DNA of 64,000 bases from an uncultured Acidobacteriota bacterium (GTDB taxonomy: Bacteria > Acidobacteriota > Terriglobia > Bryobacterales > Bryobacteraceae). Shown piece after piece: positions 45,377 to 53,057 of the stretch. Both the position numbers and the translations under genes were made by a program. The stretch is taken from contig CADECY010000020.1 in NCBI GenBank assembly GCA_902825945.1, positions 12,755 through 76,754 of the forward strand, given 5' to 3'. Within the stretch, counting starts at the first letter, position 1. Each line of letters opens with the position of its first letter. The notes under the pieces were generated by a model. That model was not told where the DNA came from. It searched no databases and saw nothing but the letters and a program-made list of their open reading frames with translations.

Positions 45377-46622
45377 GCGTTGAAACCGCATCGGCCGCCT
45401 GGTAGCCGCTTCGAACGGCGCCCTCCATGGTCGCGGGCCAACCTGAATCCGTCCAATCACCGGCGAGGAAGAGGTTCGGGAATCTGGTTGCCGCCTTGGG
45501 ACGGTGCAATCCCGGCTTGGCGGAGAAGGTTGCGCGGATCTCTTTCACCACATGCGCTTTGTCGAGTTTCGCCTCGCGCACGACCGGGAAGAACTCGGCT
45601 AGTTCGCTCGCCGCGAGTCGAATCACCTCCGCGCGCGCCATCTCGTTCAGATTGCGAGACGCGCTGACCACCAATTGAATGTAGCGGCCCCGATCCTTGT
45701 TGAACATCCACTGGATGGTGCGATCGAGCAGTGTGGCGTGAGGTAGCGTGGTGATCTCGCGATCGAACCAGAGATGAATTCCGGTGATGGGCGAGTGTTC
45801 CCAGCCCGTGAAGTCGAGACCGAGGCCAGGGGCAAGCGCGGCGACACGTTCGTACGGCACGGCCGAGACATAGACATCCGCCGTGGTGCGCTCGCCGTTG
45901 ATGAGGGCGGCGGCGATTCGGCCGTCTTCTTCGACGAACTTTTCGACCGTCGAGCGATAGTGAACGCGAACCTTCGGTGCGCGCGAGTAGAGTTCGGCGA
46001 GCGGGACCCTGGGTACGCCCATTTCGGAGCCTTCCGAACTAGCGAGGAATCCGAGCCAGAAGACTTGGAAGCCGTGCGAGGCGGCCATGCGATCCAACTC
46101 TTCGTTGATCGCGCTGACGAGCACCTGGCGCCAGAAGCGCTCGATCGCGCCTGGCGTCTGGCGCTTCTCACGAAGCCAGTCGAGCATCGTGATGCGATCG
46201 AGATCCAACCGCGATTCGCGCTCGCGGCGGATGGCGAGCATCGCACGGGCGATCGCGATCTTGTCGGCCAAAGTCAGGAAGCGCAGGCCGGCGAAGGCTC
46301 CCGAGAAATGCAGCGGCGCCGGAAGCATTCCGGCTTTCAATGTCGAGATGCGTCCGCCGGGTTCGACGAAGTAGAACTCGCGATGGAACTCGATGCGATC
46401 AGCGACGCCGAGGCGGCGGTAGAGATCGAGGAGATTGTCGCAACAGCGCAGCAACACGTGCTGGCAGTTGTCGATGGTCTCCTCCTGATGTTGGTACGAT
46501 GTCGCGCGCCCGCCGAGGAAGGCTCGCGCTTCGTGCAAATCCACTTCATGGCCACGATCGGCCAGCGCGACGGCTGAAGCGAGTCCTGCCAACCCACCTC
46601 CCGCCACGAGGATTCGCGCCAT
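45366..46622 (-). CDS. hpnE: Hydroxysqualene dehydroxylase HpnE
   Basis: A 418-residue FAD amine-oxidase-fold enzyme of the squalene pathway, where HpnC, HpnD and HpnE turn two farnesyl-PP into squalene for hopanoids. The FAD motif 'GGGLAGLASAVALADRGHEVDLHEA' spans residues 8-32. The family block 'TIDNCQHVLLRCCDNLLDLYRRLG' and the C-terminal 'LFLAGDWTDSGWPATMEGAVRSGY' are diagnostic. The ATG directly follows the TAG of a 36-codon ORF. hpnC and hpnD are not in the window. Confidence 0.9.
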   Translation of the reverse strand: MARILVAGGGLAGLASAVALADRGHEVDLHEARAFLGGRATSYQHQEETIDNCQHVLLRCCDNLLDLYRRLGVADRIEFHREFYFVEPGGRISTLKAGMLPAPLHFSGAFAGLRFLTLADKIAIARAMLAIRRERESRLDLDRITMLDWLREKRQTPGAIERFWRQVLVSAINEELDRMAASHGFQVFWLGFLASSEGSEMGVPRVPLAELYSRAPKVRVHYRSTVEKFVEEDGRIAAALINGERTTADVYVSAVPYERVAALAPGLGLDFTGWEHSPITGIHLWFDREITTLPHATLLDRTIQWMFNKDRGRYIQLVVSASRNLNEMARAEVIRLAASELAEFFPVVREAKLDKAHVVKEIRATFSAKPGLHRPKAATRFPNLFLAGDWTDSGWPATMEGAVRSGYQAADAVSTQIK

Positions 46623-46733
46623 CTAGCAGGCGACGGGCAGACGCGCTCTGCGGCCACCGCCGCCGCCACCGTCGAACTCGGTCGCGAGCCAGACAACGAC
46701 AGCCAAGAGGAGGACGAAGAATACGTCAGTCAT
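46623..46733 (-). CDS. 36-residue single-span membrane micro-protein
   Basis: The ORF starts MTDVFFVLLLAVVVWLATEF, followed by six Gly, two Arg and a short tail ending in Cys. One hydrophobic helix (5-18) followed by a flexible Gly linker and basic residues makes a small membrane protein plausible. Its TAG abuts the hpnE ATG with no spacing, and GAAG precedes its ATG, so it is probably translated and coupled to hpnE. The frame is open further upstream but the ATG at 46733 is the first good start. It has no known family. Confidence 0.6.
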   Translation of the reverse strand: MTDVFFVLLLAVVVWLATEFDGGGGGGRRARLPVAC

Positions 46734-46777
46734 GTTCTTCAAAGTATCGGCGACAAAACCGTGAATCGCAACGCCAA

Positions 46778-47134
46778 CTAGTCCCAGTACCCGGTGTATG
46801 TCCCTAGTACGAGGGCCAGCAGGACGAAGGTTACGGGAAACGCGGCGATCGCCACGCCCAAGCGGACGGGCCAAGTCCAGTTCGGCAGGAGACTGAACAA
46901 GGCCTGAACCACGATGATGATTCCGAAGGTTCCGGCATAGCCCGTGTATCCGAATGAGCAGAACGGACAGTGCTTGCCAGTTGAGTTATGGATGTTGCAG
47001 TGAGCGTCGGCGGCGGCCCAAAGGAAGTCGCAACCGCAGCGGAACACCAGGTGGCAGACGTTGATGTAGAAGACACTAGTGAGCGCGGCAGCGGTAACGA
47101 AGGTCGCGGCCGATGCCTTGCTCAGCCGGGGCAT
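46778..47134 (-). CDS. Cys-rich polytopic membrane protein
   Basis: A 118-residue protein with three to four membrane segments (about 8-28, 62-82, 88-110). A Cys/His cluster lies between the first two: 'NVCHLVFRCGCDF', 'DAHCNIHNSTGKHCPFCSFG', giving six Cys and several His that could bind metal or form disulfides. It resembles small DUF2752-like proteins with a CPxC motif, but I cannot assign the family firmly. Its ATG overlaps the trpE(G) TGA by one base (TGATG), so it is co-translated with it. Confidence 0.65.
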   Translation of the reverse strand: MPRLSKASAATFVTAAALTSVFYINVCHLVFRCGCDFLWAAADAHCNIHNSTGKHCPFCSFGYTGYAGTFGIIIVVQALFSLLPNWTWPVRLGVAIAAFPVTFVLLALVLGTYTGYWD

Positions 47135-49287
47135 CAGGCCACCACGGCGGCGCGCCGCAGGTTGGCTACCACGTTGCGAATCAGCCGCATTCCGTTCTCG
47201 CCCTCGAGCGTGAGAATCGATTCCGGATGGAACTGCACCGCCTCGACCGGCAGTTCGCGATGGCGAACGCCCATGATGATCCCGTCGTCCGACTGTGCCG
47301 TGACTTCGAGTACCGCGGGCAGCTTCTCGGGCAATGCATAGAGCGAATGGTAGCGGCCGACTTTGAATTCCGCGGGCAGACCCTCGAAGGCTCCGGTGTT
47401 GTTGTGTGTCACGATCGACGGCTTGCCGTGCATCGGATAGTCGAGCACGCCGAGTTCACCACCGAAGGCCTCCACGATTCCCTGCAGGCCGAGACATACG
47501 CCGAAAGTGGCAACCCCTGTCTTCGCGAGATAGCGGACCAAATCGGGCACTCCGAAATCGGATGGACGGCCCGGCCCGGGCGAGATCAACACGAGATCAG
47601 GCTGGATGCGGTTGATCAGGTCGAGCGGGAATCCCGAACGATAGGTGACCACTTCCGCGCCCGTTTGCCGCGCGTAGTTGGCGAGCGTGTGGATGAAGCA
47701 GTCGTCGTTGTCGACGAGAAGCATCCGCAAACCGGCTCCCGATCGATCGGCCGCGGCGGGTTCGTGTGCCGATTTCTCCGGTGCCGGACGGAGCGCGCGG
47801 AAAAAGCCCGTGGCCTTGTGCCGCGTCTCGAGTTCCTCGTTCGCCGGAACCGAGTCGTAGAGCAAGGTCGCACCCACCGGATACTCGGCGATTCCGTTTC
47901 GCAGGTGAACGGTGCGAATCAGAATACCGGTATTGATGTCGCCGTTGAGCGAGATCATGCCGATGGCGCCACCGTACCATCCGCGCGCGTTCTTCTCGAT
48001 ATTCTCGATCGCCTGCGCGGCCCATTTTTTCGGCGCACCGATGACGGTGACGGCCCACATATGCGTGAGGAAGGCGTCGAGCGAGTCGAGGTTCGGATCG
48101 AGAGTCGACTCGACGTGATCGACAGTGTGGAAGACTCCGGCGTAGGATTCGATCAGGCGCCGCCCGATCACTTTCACCGTGCCCGGGATGCTGACGCGCG
48201 ACTTGTCGTTGCGATCGACGTCGGTACACATCGTCAGTTCGGACTCTTCCTTGACCGAACTGAGCAGTTCCCGGATCGCATCGGCGTCGCGCAGCGGATC
48301 TCCGGTGCGTGCCGCCGTGCCGGAGATCGGACAGGTCTCGATGCGCGCGCCTTCGATTCGCACGAACATTTCGGGAGACGCACCGATCAACGCTTCATCG
48401 CCGAACTGGATCAGGAATTCGTAGGGGCTCGGCGATGCCTTTTGGATGCGCTCGAACAGAGCGGACGCGCTGCCGCAGTAGGGCGCGCGGAAGGTCTGGC
48501 GCAGGACGACCTCGTAGTAGTCGCCGCGCTTCATCCCCTCGCGGACCTTGTCCACGTTCGCCATGTACTCTTCGCGCGTGTGGTCGGACCTGATCTCGCC
48601 TTCGCCGGTCTCGGGCGGGGGCGGGACCTTCGCGGCGCTCGATTCGAGGCCGAGCGTCGACAAGCCCTCCATGTCGAACTCGTACTTGTAGCGTTCGATC
48701 ACTTCCTTCTTGCGATCCATCAGGTAGATGTCATCGCACAGGAACAGGTGGAGGTCCTTGGCGCCGTTGCGCGGCAGTTTCAATTCGATCGGATCGAACT
48801 GGAAGAGCAGGTCGTAGCCGAAGGCGCCGATGAGGGCGAGTTTGGAATCGCGCGGATTGCCCAACTCCTGAATCAGCGACCGGAGGATCGTGAACGCGGA
48901 GGGCTGGCGGCTGCGTTCCTCTTCGGAGAAGAGTTTCCCCAGCGCCTTCAGACGGCCATGGAGCACGCCATCGCGCTGCTCGAACGATTCCCAGTGCGGG
49001 TGCGATGCGAGGACGCGAAACAGCATCTGGCACAGAATTTCGCCGCGTTTGTTCAACGGGCGGAATTCGAGGTCGCTGCCACGTCCGATGATTTCGAGCG
49101 GCGGGCAGACCGAGGCCACATCCCAGCGAGAGTAGCGTCCCGGGTACTCGTAGCCGGAGGAGAGATAGACTCCGCGATTGCGGTCGAGGCGCTGGAGAAG
49201 GTGCCGGAGTCCGCGCTGGAAGGATGCCTTGGACGCGGTCCGCGTCACCGTGATTCCGCTTGGAGTGACGTAGCTGAGGAGCCGCAT
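47134..49287 (-). CDS. trpE(G): Anthranilate synthase, fused TrpE-TrpG
   Basis: A 717-residue monocomponent anthranilate synthase that makes anthranilate from chorismate and glutamine, the first step of tryptophan synthesis. Residues about 1-515 are the TrpE part ('GAFGYDLLFQFDP', 'PYEFLIQFGDEALIGASPEMFVR', 'CPISGTAARTG', 'DRNDKSRVS', 'YGGAIGMISLNGDIN'). A Pro/Ala linker leads to the TrpG amidotransferase from about 527, with the nucleophile Cys in 'GVCLGLQG' and the His-Glu pair in 'VQFHPESIL'. The fused form is well known in Rhizobiales. No attenuator or terminator was recognised in the 150-base leader. Confidence 0.92.
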   Translation of the reverse strand: MRLLSYVTPSGITVTRTASKASFQRGLRHLLQRLDRNRGVYLSSGYEYPGRYSRWDVASVCPPLEIIGRGSDLEFRPLNKRGEILCQMLFRVLASHPHWESFEQRDGVLHGRLKALGKLFSEEERSRQPSAFTILRSLIQELGNPRDSKLALIGAFGYDLLFQFDPIELKLPRNGAKDLHLFLCDDIYLMDRKKEVIERYKYEFDMEGLSTLGLESSAAKVPPPPETGEGEIRSDHTREEYMANVDKVREGMKRGDYYEVVLRQTFRAPYCGSASALFERIQKASPSPYEFLIQFGDEALIGASPEMFVRIEGARIETCPISGTAARTGDPLRDADAIRELLSSVKEESELTMCTDVDRNDKSRVSIPGTVKVIGRRLIESYAGVFHTVDHVESTLDPNLDSLDAFLTHMWAVTVIGAPKKWAAQAIENIEKNARGWYGGAIGMISLNGDINTGILIRTVHLRNGIAEYPVGATLLYDSVPANEELETRHKATGFFRALRPAPEKSAHEPAAADRSGAGLRMLLVDNDDCFIHTLANYARQTGAEVVTYRSGFPLDLINRIQPDLVLISPGPGRPSDFGVPDLVRYLAKTGVATFGVCLGLQGIVEAFGGELGVLDYPMHGKPSIVTHNNTGAFEGLPAEFKVGRYHSLYALPEKLPAVLEVTAQSDDGIIMGVRHRELPVEAVQFHPESILTLEGENGMRLIRNVVANLRRAAVVA

Positions 49288-49437
49288 TGCTGGTGAGATT
49301 TCAGGATAGCATTGCGGGGGGCAAGGACAGCCGTTCGCTGGGAGAGTGCAGGCGCGGGCCAGGCCGGTCTCGAAAATTCTCCAAAAGATGAGGGTTCCGG
49401 GCCCGGCTTTCCGTTAGCCAAGGTGGAGGACACACCA

Positions 49438-52350
49438 ATGAGATCGCTTTTGCTGCTTGCAATGGGGGCCTGCCTGGTTACGGCGGCGCCTGTGTATGTT
49501 GGCGTCATCGCCTTCAACGAACTGATTCCCAGTGCGCCGGGCGCGCCCGGCGTCAACGTCTTCGATATTCAGAACTTCACTGGCGCCTACTCGTTTCCGC
49601 CAGATCTGCCGGTTGTCAGCGATCTGACGATTCTGTCGGCGAGCCTACAACTCTACCAAGGCGCCACCCTCTACGACACGCTCCTGCTGGGCGACATCGG
49701 TCCGGGGCCCTTGCTCAACTTGGCCGGCGACCCGCTGGCACAGGTTGCCGGGGATCTCTCTTTCACTGCGGCCCGGCTAGTCGGAACGCTGTCGTTCACG
49801 TCGCTGCTCTTGGACACCGGTGGAACGGTCGATATCTTGCCTTTCTTGGACGTGGTCTTCGCACCGGGTTCCGGGCCGAGTTTCAATTTCGGCGACGGCG
49901 TGGCGATCCGTGTGGAAACGGTGACCTCGTCCGCTGTTCCCGAGCCGGTGCCGGGTTGGATGCTGCTAGCCGGCATGGCGGTGCTCGCCGCGCACCGCCG
50001 ATGGCGGCGGACCGCGCGGCTTGGGCTGCCGCTGGCGGCGGTCGCGCTGGCGGTTTCGGCATCGGCGCAGAATCTCGTCACACTGACCCCTACAACGACG
50101 CCCTCCGCTGGACTACCGGGCGTCACGCTCATGTCGGTTACGGGCTCTGGGTTTCCGGCGGGCACCGACGTGACCCGGACGACTGTTACTTTGACACCGG
50201 TCACCTCCGGTCCCGCAATGACGGCGGCAACGCAGAACCTGACACTGGTAGTGGGAAATACTTGTATTGTGTACTTCCGATTCAACGGCCCGAACGTTAC
50301 GGCACCGACCGACTATCATGTTTGGGTCGCCGGGCCCTCCTACGTGACGAGGGCCCCGGCTCGAATGACCGTGCGTCCAGCGCCCACGGCCTCGATTTTG
50401 CCCACGACTGTGTCGGCCGGATCGAGTCCGCTGGTACTCATCTCCGGCCTGAATACGACCTTCGTCAACGGCAGCACGCGGGCCAATTTCGGCACTGGCA
50501 TATCCACGGGCGGCGGGGCGCCCGGGGCATTCGGGTTGGTCACCGTAACGTCGCCGGCAAGCGCGACGGCACAATTGGCCATCGCCGCCAACTCGCCGAT
50601 CGGCCAACGGACCGTCACGATCGTCACCGGAGCGCAGCAGTTGACGGTAAACTTCACGGTTGCCGATCCCACGAACAACCGCCCGCGGATCACATCGGCG
50701 CCGGTGGCAACCGCCAACGCACAGCAGCCCTACACTTACGACGTGAACGCGACGGACCCGGACGGTGATCCGATTGCCTATTCGCTGAACACCTTTCCGG
50801 CGGGCATGACGATCAACGGGACAACCGGAGTCATTTCCTGGACACCAACAGAACAGGGGAGCTTCAACGTAACGGTGGAAGCCGCCGACGGACGCGGAGG
50901 CCGCGACACCCAATCCTTCCCGGTGGTGGTTGCCGGAGTCACCACGAATGAACCGTTGCTGAAGTTTTCATTCAAGAAACCTCCGCAGGCTGGAGCCGCG
51001 CTCTCGCCCGTTGTCATCGACTTGGACAAGGACGGCATCGGGGACATTGTCTTCGGCGGCGTAGGACCTTCTCAACTGAGCCTCTATGCGGTCGATGGCC
51101 GGACAGGCCAAAAGAAGTGGAGCGTGGATGGAGGCTACAATCTGTTCTCCTCGGGCACCGAGATGACGGCCGGCGACCTCGATGGCGACGGCTTTCCCGA
51201 GATTCTCGTCATCGTGGACGCTCCGTCGAGTCCCCGAACACAGATCCGTTGCTATAACCACGACGGAACCGTGAAGTGGCAAAGCAATGTCGTGGATGGG
51301 GCGCGAGTCACGTCATCCAACGGCACGATGCGGCTCGTGCTCGCCAACGTCGTCGGCGATTCGAAACCCGAGATCATCTTCGGGCATCTGGGCCGAACGA
51401 ATGACCTGCCGGCGGGCCAGTTCTCCGAGCGGCTGGTTTCGATCTTCAACAATCAGGGGGCGCCGCTAACGGCTACGCGAATCGGCAGGTTCAGCGGCGG
51501 CCTCGACACCATCACGGTTGCCGATCTGAATCTCGACGGCAGTGCGGAGATCCTGTACGGCGGAGCAGCGGTGAGCGGCCAGGGGACACTCCTCTGGCTC
51601 TATGACCAAGTCACACAAGTCCTGGATGCCGCTGTCGCCAATCTCGACGCCGATCCGTTTCCGGAGATCGTCTACCTGGACCGCTTCTTCAACTTGTATT
51701 GCGCCGAGCACACCGGAGCGAAGAAGTGGGGGCCGGTCAAGGTGCCAGTAACGGGAAGTCTCGGCGACTTCGGACTACCGGTGATCGGCGACGCAAATGG
51801 AGACGGTAAGCCTGAGATTCTCGTGGCTCTGGGAAAGGCAATCCAGATCTTCAACACCGACGGCACGCTCCAGCGGACGATTCCCCTGTCCTACGAGGGC
51901 GTTGGGGGAAACCCGACGCTTTTCGATCTGAACGGAGACGGCAAGCCGGAGATCGTATACCACTCCGGGCGCGGCCCGTTCGATGTCCCCTCGCAGTTCC
52001 TCTACGGCGCGTTGTTCGTTTTCGACGGACCGACAGGCGTGGAACTGTTTAGCGCCGCCGCCAGCCGGACCAGTTCCGCGCAACTGGTCACTCCGTTGAT
52101 TGCCGATGTAGATGGCGATGGCGCCGCCGAAATCGTCGTAGGCGGCGCCGATCAGGGAGGGATCCTGCGGGTGTTCAAAGCGAAATCGGGGAATTGGGCT
52201 CCCGCGCGGCCGGTCGCCAATCAACAGGAGTACAGCGTGACAAACGTGAATGACAATGGGACGATACCGGCGGCGCCGCCCGCCAATTGGACTGTTCCGG
52301 GGCTGAACAGCTTCCGTGTCTACACCAAGCCGGCTTCTGGCTCCTTCTGA
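49438..52350 (+). CDS. PEP-CTERM protein fused to an Ig/FG-GAP-repeat secreted protein
   Basis: A 970-residue protein starting at ATG 49438 with GGAGG before it. Residues 1-16 are a signal peptide. Residues 17-165 are a beta domain ending in a complete PEP-CTERM sorting signal: VPEP at 167-170, a hydrophobic span 171-184 and HRRWRR at 186-191. Translation continues with a second signal-peptide-like stretch (191-210, ending SASAQ), an Ig/cadherin-like region ('ATDPDGDPIAYSLNTFPAGMTI') and then FG-GAP repeats ('DLDKDGIGDIVFGG', 'DLDGDGFPEILVI', 'DLNGDGKPEIVY'). It is probably two ancestral genes joined. The function is unknown; surface attachment is plausible. Confidence 0.75.
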   Translation: MRSLLLLAMGACLVTAAPVYVGVIAFNELIPSAPGAPGVNVFDIQNFTGAYSFPPDLPVVSDLTILSASLQLYQGATLYDTLLLGDIGPGPLLNLAGDPLAQVAGDLSFTAARLVGTLSFTSLLLDTGGTVDILPFLDVVFAPGSGPSFNFGDGVAIRVETVTSSAVPEPVPGWMLLAGMAVLAAHRRWRRTARLGLPLAAVALAVSASAQNLVTLTPTTTPSAGLPGVTLMSVTGSGFPAGTDVTRTTVTLTPVTSGPAMTAATQNLTLVVGNTCIVYFRFNGPNVTAPTDYHVWVAGPSYVTRAPARMTVRPAPTASILPTTVSAGSSPLVLISGLNTTFVNGSTRANFGTGISTGGGAPGAFGLVTVTSPASATAQLAIAANSPIGQRTVTIVTGAQQLTVNFTVADPTNNRPRITSAPVATANAQQPYTYDVNATDPDGDPIAYSLNTFPAGMTINGTTGVISWTPTEQGSFNVTVEAADGRGGRDTQSFPVVVAGVTTNEPLLKFSFKKPPQAGAALSPVVIDLDKDGIGDIVFGGVGPSQLSLYAVDGRTGQKKWSVDGGYNLFSSGTEMTAGDLDGDGFPEILVIVDAPSSPRTQIRCYNHDGTVKWQSNVVDGARVTSSNGTMRLVLANVVGDSKPEIIFGHLGRTNDLPAGQFSERLVSIFNNQGAPLTATRIGRFSGGLDTITVADLNLDGSAEILYGGAAVSGQGTLLWLYDQVTQVLDAAVANLDADPFPEIVYLDRFFNLYCAEHTGAKKWGPVKVPVTGSLGDFGLPVIGDANGDGKPEILVALGKAIQIFNTDGTLQRTIPLSYEGVGGNPTLFDLNGDGKPEIVYHSGRGPFDVPSQFLYGALFVFDGPTGVELFSAAASRTSSAQLVTPLIADVDGDGAAEIVVGGADQGGILRVFKAKSGNWAPARPVANQQEYSVTNVNDNGTIPAAPPANWTVPGLNSFRVYTKPASGSF

Positions 52351-52365
52351 TGGATGCGCGCAAAA

Positions 52366-52413
52366 CGGAGCCGGTCGCCGGGTGTTCCTCACCCGTTGGG
52401 CGACGCGGCTCCG
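52366..52413 (+). terminator. Large branched hairpin after the FG-GAP gene
   Basis: CGGAGCCG plus GTCGCC pair with GGCGAC plus CGGCTCCG across one bulged G (14 bp). They enclose a second hairpin, GGGTG-TTCCT-CACCC. It begins 15 bases after the stop codon. There is no T-run, so termination may need Rho, or the element may protect the 3' end. Confidence 0.45.
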
Positions 52414-52458
52414 CGCGTCTTGGCGCTTCTGATCTTCCCGGGATAGTATGCTGAGGGG

Positions 52459-53028
52459 ATGGACGGGAAGCCGGAGCGCCCGGCGGAAGAGACCACCGAG
52501 ATTCTGTCGCGCTGGACCGGTGGCGACACCGAGGCGTTGGAGCGGCTGATGCCCCGTGTCTACGACGAATTGCGGCGCATGGCGAAGGCATACGCGGGAG
52601 GATCGAACACGTTGCAGCCGACGGTGCTGGTGCATGAGCTGTATATGAAGCTGATCGCCGCCGGCAGTCTCGAGGTCAAGGATCGTGGCCACTTCCTGGC
52701 GGTGGCCGCGAAGGCTATGCGCCGCATTGCGATCGACGCGGCGCGAGCGGCGTTGACCCAGAAACGTGGGGGAGATCTCCGGCGTGAACCCGTGGACGGT
52801 AACGCAGCGGGGGCGGCTCCAGATGAAACGATCGTACAGGTGAACGATGCATTGGAAGCTCTCGAAAAAACCGATCCGCGCAAGGCCGCCGTCGTCGAGA
52901 TGCGGTTCTTCGGCGGGATGGAAATGTCCGAGGTGGCGTCGGCGCTGCACGTCTCGCTCGCGACCGCAGAGAGAGATTGGAAGTTCGCCCGCGCGTGGCT
53001 GTACAACGCGCTCGGCTCGCAATCGTAG
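52459..53028 (+). CDS. ECF sigma factor, TIGR02999-like
   Basis: A 189-residue RNA polymerase sigma factor. Region 2 includes 'LMPRVYDELRRMAKAYAG' and 'TLQPTVLVHELYMKLI', followed by 'GHFLAVAAKAMRRIAIDAARAALTQKRGG', the hallmark of the acidobacterial/planctomycete ECF group TIGR02999. Region 4 is 'KAAVVEMRFFGGMEMSEVASALHVSLATAERDWKFARAWL'. No anti-sigma gene is adjacent, and the kinase that follows 29 bases later probably controls it. AGGGG touches the ATG (52459), and a TTGGCG/TAGTAT pair with an 18-base spacer ends only nine bases upstream, so the leader could be very short. Confidence 0.9.
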   Translation: MDGKPERPAEETTEILSRWTGGDTEALERLMPRVYDELRRMAKAYAGGSNTLQPTVLVHELYMKLIAAGSLEVKDRGHFLAVAAKAMRRIAIDAARAALTQKRGGDLRREPVDGNAAGAAPDETIVQVNDALEALEKTDPRKAAVVEMRFFGGMEMSEVASALHVSLATAERDWKFARAWLYNALGSQS

Positions 53029-53057
53029 GGAGAGTGGAGGCGGGCCCTGGAACTCGC

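Noticed and set aside
47113-49296. 727-codon open frame antisense to trpE(G)
   Set aside because: The minus strand encodes a complete anthranilate synthase with all active-site residues.
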